From an uncultured Bacteroidales bacterium (GTDB lineage Bacteria; Bacteroidota; Bacteroidia; Bacteroidales; UBA932): a DNA stretch of 12,028 nucleotides. This document shows positions 1-5,164 of the stretch, piece by piece (positions within the stretch are counted from its first letter, which is position 1; each line of letters opens with the position of its first letter). Under the pieces are notes generated by a model. That model was not told where the DNA came from. It saw only the letters and a list, made by a program, of their open reading frames with translations, and did no database searches. The position numbers and the translations under genes were made by a program. The stretch is from NCBI GenBank assembly GCA_934725575.1, contig CAKVCK010000037.1:1-12028 (forward strand). The letters run 5' to 3'.

Positions 1-1
1 C

Positions 2-367
2 CCAAAGGGATTTTGTGAACGAAACGCCGCTTTTCACGCACGGTGATATTCTTTTATGCCAATACCAGGCGATAGAAATCGAGTTTGAATATGGATTGTT
101 CAGGCCTACCTTAAATCCGGCGCGATCAAACAGGTGCGTCGCCTTGTCGATCATCTCCTGCTCAGGCTTGCTTGCATCGTCATTATAGCCGATGCAGATG
201 TCGATGTCGGCGAGATCCGAAGGAAACGAGTGGCAGTCTATGATGAGCGAGCCGGGAGCCAACTCAGAGGAAAGGCGCGAGATGAATCCGTGATATTCAT
301 TCATCAAGGCGGTCCGCCCGGAAATCAGGCGGCGGCAATCGCCGAACCTTTCGTAGAGGATGCCTCG
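2..367 (-). pseudogene. N-formylglutamate amidohydrolase-family protein, C-terminal fragment
   Basis: I translated this minus-strand frame by hand; it is open from base 367 to the window edge. It has no start codon: a stop lies just upstream at 370-368. The protein begins LYERFGDCRRLI, followed by an EYHGFISRL helix, then IIDCHSFPSDLADIDICIG and NNPYSNSIS. The DCHSFPSD..DICIG block and the NPYSNSI motif are hallmarks of the N-formylglutamate amidohydrolase (FGase, PF05013) family, metal-dependent hydrolases that in the classical case split N-formylglutamate into formate and glutamate. The N-terminal part with the first metal ligands is absent. After about base 74 the expected YKSxMIEVN block of the family is not found, although the frame stays open, so the similarity is lost there too. 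The 5' side abuts the rhamnosidase fragment on the same strand. I regard it as a broken gene or an assembly join. Family assignment is good; substrate is unknown. Confidence 0.6.
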
Positions 368-579
368 TCAGACGCCACTATCAGCTGATAGGCAGACATT
401 GAGGTTCCTTCCTCCGTAGAATTGAGCCTCCAGCTGAAATGCGGCCTCACATTGTCGATGGCAAGTGGATCCTCAAGAGACTCGCATCTCAAGCCATAGA
501 CCTCAACAACCGGTTCGCAAGCTATAAAAGAACCGCACATCACCGCCAAAAGCAGAAAAATGTAAAATCTGTATTTCAT
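325..579 (-). pseudogene. alpha-L-rhamnosidase (GH78-like) lipoprotein, N-terminal fragment
   Basis: The open frame encodes 84 residues from an ATG at 579. Residues 1-21 form a lipoprotein signal ending in FIAC, with Cys21 as the lipidation site. The next stretch (VYGLRCESLEDPLAIDNVRP, then FSWRL and AYQLIVASDEA) is the typical start of Bacteroidales GH78 alpha-L-rhamnosidases, surface or periplasmic enzymes that remove terminal rhamnose from plant glycans. Family members usually have about 700-1000 residues. Here recognisable sequence stops after about residue 73, near base 361; the last eleven codons read out of frame through an amidohydrolase-family fragment and end at a TGA. The catalytic (alpha/alpha)6 barrel is entirely missing, so the product cannot be an active glycosidase. 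The start and upstream promoter are intact, so the truncated lipoprotein could still be made. The loss is a deletion or an assembly join. Confidence 0.65.
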
Positions 580-696
580 ATCCTGTTATTTCTTATTGAC
601 CGCCACCGTAAAAAAAGCGTCCCTCATCCTACTCTATTCTTGCAAGGTCTTACAAGGCCAGAGACAAGCACGGGATTATGCCCTCCGATGAACTCC

Positions 697-710
697 CTGT
701 CGATCGACAG
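697..710. promoter_or_regulatory. 14-bp perfect palindrome, candidate operator
   Basis: CTGTCGATCGACAG is a perfect palindrome that overlaps the predicted transcription start of the minus-strand rhamnosidase promoter. A dimeric repressor bound here would block initiation. It lies between divergent genes and outside any credible coding region. The bound protein is unknown; operator function is inferred from symmetry and position only. Confidence 0.4.
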
Positions 711-713
711 TGA

Positions 714-721
714 CAAAGTTA
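714..721 (-). promoter_or_regulatory. -7 box of the rhamnosidase-fragment promoter
   Basis: Reading the minus strand gives TAACTTTG, an exact match to the Bacteroidota sigma-70 -7 consensus TAnnTTTG. Transcription would begin near base 706-708, giving a leader of roughly 125 bases before the ATG at 579. I see no TTTG box at the expected 19-21 base distance upstream, so the promoter may depend on an activator. The same TAACTTTG octamer occurs before the AraC gene. Confidence 0.45.
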
Positions 722-735
722 CGGAATATTTCCGT
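721..735. repeat. 6-bp inverted repeat between divergent promoters
   Basis: ACGGAA (721-726) and TTCCGT (730-735) form a perfect inverted repeat around TAT. It touches the upstream edge of the rhamnosidase -7 box and lies about 38 bases upstream of the peptidase -33 box. It may be a binding site for a regulator of one or both promoters. It is short, so chance is possible. Confidence 0.3.
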
Positions 736-772
736 ATGATGGGAGCGATGACAGGTAAATGTGCCAAGGAAG

Positions 773-804
773 TTTGCCAATCAGAATTTTATGCGGTAAT
801 TTAG
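773..804 (+). promoter_or_regulatory. promoter of the S46 peptidase gene
   Basis: TTTG at 773-776, a spacer of 20 bases, then TAATTTAG at 797-804 match the Bacteroidota sigma-70 promoter (TTTG, 19-21 bases, TAnnTTTG) with one mismatch. The transcript would start near 811-812. That gives a leader of about 30 bases to the ATG at 843 and about 10 bases to the alternative ATG at 822. It also argues against an ATG at 759, which would lie upstream of the promoter. Confidence 0.5.
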
Positions 805-842
805 GGGAAATTTTGAATATTATGAATCAAAATCATAACCGC

Positions 843-2981
843 ATGACAAACAAAAGATTTTTCAGGAACACTCTCGGCGCGGTGGTCGCAACCTTGTCGC
901 TGGGAATCTTTACGGAAACCACAGCCTCCGCTGATGAGGGGATGTGGCTGCCGTCACTTATCGCAGAGCGCATCGGGGACATGCAGAGCAAAGGGTTCAA
1001 GCTCTCCGCCGAGGACATCTACAGCGTGAATCAGGCCTCTCTGAAGGATGCTGTAGTACTTTTCGGAAGCGGATGTACCGGTGAGGTCATTTCCCCCGAG
1101 GGACTGCTTCTTACCAACCATCACTGCGGCTACGGTCAGATTCAAAGGCACAGCAGCGTGGAACACGACTACCTGCGTGACGGATTCTGGGCGATGAGCC
1201 GTGAGGAAGAGCTTCCGAACAAAGGACTCACAGTCAGCTTCCTGGAACGGATGGAGGATGTGACTTCAAGGATTCTCGAGGGATGCGCTCCTGGATTCAG
1301 CGAATCTCAAAGGGACTCCGTGGTGAAAGCCAACTCCAAAAGCCTGATAAAGGAGGTGACCGCCGACGGGAAGGGACTTAAAGCCTCTGTCGAGTCGATA
1401 TATTACGGCAACCAGTATTTCCTTTTCCTCTACCGTGTGTACCGCGACATCCGCCTGGTAGGAGCGCCGCCTTCATCAATCGGAAAGTTCGGAGGGGACA
1501 CCGACAACTGGATGTGGCCGCGCCACACAGGGGACTTTTCCATCTTCCGCATCTATGCCGACAAGGACAACAATCCTGCGGAATATTCAAAGGACAACAT
1601 CCCCTACACCCCTAAGAGGTTCTTCAGGATTTCTCTCGGAGGTGTCAGGGAAGGCGACTTCACATTCGTGTATGGATTCCCTGGGAAGACACAGGAGTAC
1701 ATTATGTCGGAAGGCGTGAGATACGTGTCGGAGATTTCCGATCCCGCGAAGATCGCCCTGAGGACAATGAGGCTCGACGCACAGAGAAAATACATGTCCC
1801 AAAGCCAGAAGGTCAGGATCCAGTACTCCTCCAAGAACGCCGGCGTGGCCAACGCGTGGAAGAAATGGCAGGGAGAGATGAAGGGAATCAACCGCCTGGG
1901 CACTGTCGCCGCGAAGCAGGAATATGAGAGGAGATTTGCCCGCTGGGCCCAAGGGACGGAATACAGTTCCATCCTTCCGCGCCTGGATTCATTGTATAAG
2001 GCATTGGAACCATATTCATTCGCCAAGGAATATTACAACGAGACAGCGGCCACGGTGGAGCTTTGCAGGTTCGCGGCATCGGCGGCGAAGGAAATTGCCG
2101 GCGGCGGCAAGGGAAAGGCAGCATCCATGTCCGAGTCATTCTTCAAGGACTATTATCTTCCTATAGACAAGGAATCCTTCGTGTCCGTCATGGGCGCGTT
2201 CATCAACGACATCCCGGAAGAGTCTCATCCTGAATATCTTAAAGAAGAGCTGGCGAAGTACGGAAGCGTAAGCGGCTGGGCGGACGCCCTGTTCGGCGGA
2301 TCGCTTTTCGCCGATGCTGAAAAGGTCGCGAAGCTTGAGGCCTCGGATTCCGCCGCCATGTACGCCGACCCTGCGGTAAGGTTCGCGAATGAGTTCAGGA
2401 AATGGTACACAAGCGATGTGTATCCTTCCGAAAAGCGTCTGAGCCAGGAGATTACACTCCTTTACAGAGATTACATGAGAGGACAGATGGAGTTTGAACC
2501 TGAAAAGGCTTTCTACCCGGACGCGAACCTCACCCTGAGAGTGGCTTACGGAAGCATCGGCGGCTACTCCCCTGCGGACGGGGCCTACTACAAGCCGCTT
2601 TCCACCCTTGAGGGAATAATGGAAAAGGACAATCCTGAGATTTTCGACTATAACATTCCTCAGAGACTGCGCGACATCTATGCGGCCAAGGATTACGGTC
2701 AATGGGCGATAACCGGGGACAATGGCAAGAAGACCATTCCTGTCTGCTTCATCGCCACCAACCACACTTCAGGAGGCAACTCGGGAAGCCCTGTAATAAA
2801 TGAGGACGGCAACCTGATAGGCATCAACTTTGACCGCGTATGGGAAGGCACGATGAGTGACATCGTCTTCGACCCGGACTACTGCCGCAACATCTCGCTT
2901 GACATCCGCTATGTCCTGTTCACGATAGACAAGCTCGCCGGCGCCGGCCACCTGCTGGACGAGATGGTCTTCGCGAAGTAG
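843..2981 (+). CDS. S46-family dipeptidyl-peptidase, DPP11-like (Asp/Glu-specific)
   Basis: This 712-residue serine exopeptidase would release dipeptides from oligopeptide N-termini in the periplasm, feeding amino-acid use in peptide-fermenting Bacteroidota. Residues 1-30 are a signal peptide with predicted cleavage at ASA|DEG. TNHHC (91-95) carries the catalytic His, the HTGDF block holds the likely catalytic Asp231, and GGNSGSP holds Ser647; the spacing agrees with characterised DPP7/DPP11 proteins. Eighteen residues after the Ser stands Arg665, in NFDRVW. In the family this position is Arg in DPP11 (acidic P1) and Gly in DPP7 (hydrophobic P1), so I infer Asp/Glu preference. Length is normal. 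I chose ATG 843 because it gives a clean signal peptide after a promoter at 773-804; ATG 822 is the alternative. The gene stands alone and converges on araC with nine bases between stops. Its last codons are duplicated at the end of the TolC-like gene. Confidence 0.93.
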   Translation: MTNKRFFRNTLGAVVATLSLGIFTETTASADEGMWLPSLIAERIGDMQSKGFKLSAEDIYSVNQASLKDAVVLFGSGCTGEVISPEGLLLTNHHCGYGQIQRHSSVEHDYLRDGFWAMSREEELPNKGLTVSFLERMEDVTSRILEGCAPGFSESQRDSVVKANSKSLIKEVTADGKGLKASVESIYYGNQYFLFLYRVYRDIRLVGAPPSSIGKFGGDTDNWMWPRHTGDFSIFRIYADKDNNPAEYSKDNIPYTPKRFFRISLGGVREGDFTFVYGFPGKTQEYIMSEGVRYVSEISDPAKIALRTMRLDAQRKYMSQSQKVRIQYSSKNAGVANAWKKWQGEMKGINRLGTVAAKQEYERRFARWAQGTEYSSILPRLDSLYKALEPYSFAKEYYNETAATVELCRFAASAAKEIAGGGKGKAASMSESFFKDYYLPIDKESFVSVMGAFINDIPEESHPEYLKEELAKYGSVSGWADALFGGSLFADAEKVAKLEASDSAAMYADPAVRFANEFRKWYTSDVYPSEKRLSQEITLLYRDYMRGQMEFEPEKAFYPDANLTLRVAYGSIGGYSPADGAYYKPLSTLEGIMEKDNPEIFDYNIPQRLRDIYAAKDYGQWAITGDNGKKTIPVCFIATNHTSGGNSGSPVINEDGNLIGINFDRVWEGTMSDIVFDPDYCRNISLDIRYVLFTIDKLAGAGHLLDEMVFAK

Positions 2982-2986
2982 AGGGA
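2944..2986 (+). repeat. 43-bp direct repeat, copy 1 (3' end of peptidase gene)
   Basis: Bases 2944-2986 match 9617-9659 at 38 of 43 positions, in the same orientation and in the same reading frame, ending just past the stop codon in both. It encodes the tail GHLLDEMVFAK here and GHLVDETVFAK in the TolC-like protein. The two host proteins are unrelated, and similarity stops abruptly upstream of the repeat. Confidence 0.75.
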
Positions 2987-2990
2987 ACAT

Positions 2991-3917
2991 CTAAACCGAG
3001 AAATACGCACAATATTGCCGTGGGGACATCCCCGCGGCTTTTTTGAACCACGTCCCGAAGAAAGACTGGTTGGCGAAGTTCAGTTTCCAGCTTATTTCCT
3101 GGATTGAATATTTATGTGACTGGAGAAGAGCCTTGGCCTCCAATAGCAGATATTCCTGAATCCAGTCCTTCACGCTGCGCCCGCTTAAAGAACTTACGGT
3201 CTCAGAAAGGTGCTTGGTGGAAATGCACAGCCTGTCGGCGTAGAATTGTATGCGATGCTCCGTTGTGTAATTATTTTCAAGAAGATCCAGAAAAGCCGCA
3301 AGAATTTCGTCACCTCTGGTTCTCGGTGCGGCATCGGCGTCCTTAACCGCATTGATCCACCCGAGAGCATCCTGACACAGGGCATAGATATACCCTCTCA
3401 CGACATTTTTCTTGTCAATATGATTGGTACCTTCAACCCTTCGCCTCATTATGTCCAGGACATAAAGCGTGTCCGTAAAGCCCTGATTATCTATGCTGTT
3501 TTTCGGATGCTTGCGAAAGAACGAGAAAAAGGTGTTGAACTGCATTCCATTGCTTACAGGCGCGTAATAACTATCCGAGAATGCCAATAATGTCAGACGG
3601 CAATCTTCCGAGACAGACAAGCATCTGGCAAAATCACCTGGCATCACCACGAAAACATCGTTCTTGGAGATGGTGTATTCCTTGAGGTTGTGCATGATTT
3701 GCATGGAGCCGCTCTTCATCAGGATACACAATGCGAATTCCACCTTGAACGGCTCCGTGAAAAACATTTTCTTGTCCGGACTTGAAAGCAGTTCCGAGAT
3801 GCCGGCCGATTGTTCATCAGTGTCAGCAATAAGAAGATTCCCATCCAGGACATGACAGGTTTCAGGATCGGCAATCATCCTGATGGTAAGACTTTTGAAA
3901 ATATTTTCTTTTTCCAC
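2991..3917 (-). CDS. AraC-family transcriptional regulator, probable controller of the efflux operon
   Basis: The protein has 308 residues. Its N-terminal half resembles the AraC-type cupin sensor domain (NLKEYTISKNDVFVVMPGD around residues 75-100). The C-terminal 108 residues (about 201-308) form the double helix-turn-helix DNA-binding domain: first helix pair near FYADRLCISTKHLSETV, second near SIQEISWKLNFANQSFFGTWF, ending in the family signature AAGMSPRQY. It starts with GTG at 3917; no ATG exists upstream before an in-frame stop at 3945-3947, and the next Met, at residue 14, would cut into the N-terminus. It diverges from the RND efflux operon across 176 bases, the usual layout for a local regulator, and probably acts on that operon and on its own promoter, whose -33 box lies in an inverted repeat. 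The effector is unknown; an efflux substrate would be the simplest guess. The 3' end overlaps the terminator of the convergent peptidase gene. Confidence 0.9.
   Translation of the reverse strand: MEKENIFKSLTIRMIADPETCHVLDGNLLIADTDEQSAGISELLSSPDKKMFFTEPFKVEFALCILMKSGSMQIMHNLKEYTISKNDVFVVMPGDFARCLSVSEDCRLTLLAFSDSYYAPVSNGMQFNTFFSFFRKHPKNSIDNQGFTDTLYVLDIMRRRVEGTNHIDKKNVVRGYIYALCQDALGWINAVKDADAAPRTRGDEILAAFLDLLENNYTTEHRIQFYADRLCISTKHLSETVSSLSGRSVKDWIQEYLLLEAKALLQSHKYSIQEISWKLNFANQSFFGTWFKKAAGMSPRQYCAYFSV
3017..3044 (+). terminator. intrinsic terminator of the peptidase gene, inside araC
   Basis: GCCGTGGGG (3017-3025) pairs with CCCCGCGGC (3030-3038), giving nine base pairs with one G-U wobble and a four-base ACAT loop, followed at once by six T residues (3039-3044). 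This is a textbook rho-independent terminator for the plus strand, 36 bases after the peptidase stop. It lies wholly within the 3' coding end of the convergent AraC gene, where it encodes the KKAAGMSPRQY region. Some of the G/C pairing follows from that conserved protein motif, but the exact stem plus T tract makes function likely. Confidence 0.7.
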
Positions 3918-3939
3918 GGCATAGAGTTTATTTTGACGG

Positions 3940-3972
3940 CAAAGTTATGGTTAAATTCTTCAAAAGAACAAA
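3940..3972 (-). promoter_or_regulatory. promoter of the araC-family gene
   Basis: On the minus strand, TTTG (3972-3969), a 21-base spacer, and TAACTTTG (3947-3940) match the Bacteroidota promoter consensus without mismatch. Transcription would begin near 3932-3934, leaving a leader of about 15 bases before the GTG start. The -33 box lies within the GAACAA/TTGTTC inverted repeat, which fits autoregulation by occlusion. Confidence 0.6.
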
Positions 3973-3981
3973 TAATTGTTC
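3966..3981. promoter_or_regulatory. GAACAA-TTGTTC inverted repeat, candidate operator
   Basis: GAACAA (3966-3971) and TTGTTC (3976-3981) are perfect inverted repeats separated by ATAA. A third GAACAA lies at 4018-4023, next to the larger palindrome. The pair covers the -33 box of the AraC promoter. The repeated half-site makes this a good candidate for binding by the AraC-type protein, but that is inference. Confidence 0.45.
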
Positions 3982-4022
3982 ATAATAACGTTTTATCATA
4001 CATTATTCCGCAATGTTGAACA

Positions 4023-4038
4023 ATTTGCACGTGCAAAT
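4023..4038. promoter_or_regulatory. 16-bp perfect palindrome upstream of the efflux operon
   Basis: ATTTGCACGTGCAAAT is a perfect palindrome centred about 63 bases before the adaptor start codon and about 50 bases before the predicted transcription start, a position typical for activator binding. The arm TTTGCAC recurs at 4070-4076 within a second inverted repeat. I take it as a candidate operator for the divergent regulator or for another dimeric factor. Confidence 0.5.
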
Positions 4039-4065
4039 GAATAACATATATCCTACGTAAAGACT

Positions 4066-4082
4066 CATCTTTGCACCGCAAA
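4066..4082 (+). promoter_or_regulatory. -7 box and overlapping inverted repeat of the efflux operon
   Basis: CATCTTTG (4066-4073) differs from the TAnnTTTG -7 consensus at one base. No TTTG box lies 19-21 bases upstream, as expected for a promoter that needs an activator. TTTGC (4070-4074) and GCAAA (4078-4082) form an inverted repeat around ACC over the end of the box and the expected start site near 4080. That gives a leader of roughly 14 bases before the ATG at 4094. Confidence 0.4.
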
Positions 4083-4093
4083 AAAGTAAGAAG

Positions 4094-5164
4094 ATGAAAA
4101 CAGTGATTCGAGTGGCTGCAGCGCTATTACTGACAGCAGCCGTTATCTCATGTGCCGGCGGAGGAAACGCCGCAGAGCCGGCCGTAAGGACCGTCAAGAC
4201 AATGACCGTATCATCAGCGGATAGTACGGGGACACTGACCTATCCAGGAATAGTTCAGGAAATGCATACCATCAATGTAGCCTTCAAGACCGCGGGTCAG
4301 ATCGCGCAAATCAATGTCAAGGAAGGTGACTATGTCAGAGAGGGGCAGCTGATAGCCTCGTTGGATGACGCCGATTACAAACTGGGTGTCGAGGCGCTTC
4401 AGATCCAACATGACCAGGTTTCCGACGAAGTAGCCAGACTACGTGAGCTTTATTCCAAGAAAAGCGTATCCGCCAATGAATATGAGAAGGCGGAAGCCGG
4501 TCTCAGACAACTCGGCGTGCAGCTCCAGGTAAACAAGAACAAACTTGCCTACACGAAGCTTTACGCACCTGTTTCAGGATATGTAAAATCAGTGAATTTC
4601 GCGAAATCCGAGATGGTTGACGCCGGCACTCCAGTCATAAGCATGATGGACGTATCCGGGCTTGAGGTCCAGGCGGACATCGCCGCTTCGGAGTACCTTG
4701 ACAGATCATCCTTCACATCGTTCACAGTCAAGACACCGAACGGAGAGACATGCGAAGCCAAGCTTATCGGCATTGTACCTAAGGCCGACGGAAACCAACT
4801 CTATCGTATGACATTGAGAATAAATCTCGGCACCAGCCTGATGAAGAATTCGTTCCTGCCGGGAACTAACGTCGAGGTCAACATCGAAAGGGATGGTCTG
4901 ACCACCGGAAAGGAAGTGACCACACCCTTGTCCGCAATCTGTTATGATGGCAGACAGCCCTATGTCCTGATTATAGGCAAAGACTCCACGATCGAAAGAG
5001 TCGACATAGATGTAGAGCCATCTGCCGATGTTTGCCTCGCTCATGTCAAAGGTATCGCTTCCGGAACCGAGGTAGTCGTAGCCGGCGCGGCGTCATTGAA
5101 AGAAGGAGAGAAGGTCATTGTCCTTCCGAAACCTTCTGAAACAAATATCGGAGGCCTTCTATGA
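4094..5164 (+). CDS. RND efflux periplasmic adaptor lipoprotein (membrane fusion protein)
   Basis: This 356-residue adaptor links the inner-membrane pump to the outer-membrane channel. Residues 1-20 are a lipoprotein signal with lipobox VISC and Cys20 as the lipid anchor. The first half of the biotinyl-lipoyl domain follows near 65-90 (GQIAQINVKEGDYVREGQLI), then an alpha-helical hairpin at about 95-155, the second lipoyl half near 155-190 (KLYAPVSGYVKSV), a beta-barrel near 195-270, and a membrane-proximal domain to the end. This is the AcrA/HlyD-type order and a usual length. The stop overlaps the start of the pump gene by four bases (ATGA at 5161-5164), implying translational coupling. It is the first gene of the operon and diverges from the AraC regulator. 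The substrate cannot be told from the adaptor. Confidence 0.93.
   Translation: MKTVIRVAAALLLTAAVISCAGGGNAAEPAVRTVKTMTVSSADSTGTLTYPGIVQEMHTINVAFKTAGQIAQINVKEGDYVREGQLIASLDDADYKLGVEALQIQHDQVSDEVARLRELYSKKSVSANEYEKAEAGLRQLGVQLQVNKNKLAYTKLYAPVSGYVKSVNFAKSEMVDAGTPVISMMDVSGLEVQADIAASEYLDRSSFTSFTVKTPNGETCEAKLIGIVPKADGNQLYRMTLRINLGTSLMKNSFLPGTNVEVNIERDGLTTGKEVTTPLSAICYDGRQPYVLIIGKDSTIERVDIDVEPSADVCLAHVKGIASGTEVVVAGAASLKEGEKVIVLPKPSETNIGGLL

Noticed and set aside
439..804. Plus-strand 121-codon open frame across the divergent promoter region
   Set aside because: It runs antisense to the rhamnosidase start, covers promoter boxes and palindromes, and its translation resembles no family.
759..842. Longer starts for the peptidase at 759 or 822
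   Set aside because: The ATG at 759 lies upstream of the predicted promoter and would bury the signal peptide 28 residues in; 822 remains possible but gives a poorer leader and signal peptide.
2136..2765. 209-codon minus-strand open frame inside the peptidase gene
   Set aside because: Shadow frame of a well-conserved S46 enzyme; no recognisable domain or promoter.
2937..2978. Palindromes GCCGGCGCCGGC (2937-2948) and CTTCGCGAAG (2969-2978) at the end of the peptidase gene
   Set aside because: They encode conserved family residues and have no T tract on the minus strand, so I do not call them an araC terminator. The second one is not preserved in the other repeat copy.
2944..2981. The shared VFAK tail as a secretion or sorting signal
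   Set aside because: It occurs on a periplasmic enzyme and on an outer-membrane channel, is not like the known type IX C-terminal domain, and the similarity is at DNA level including bases after the stop.
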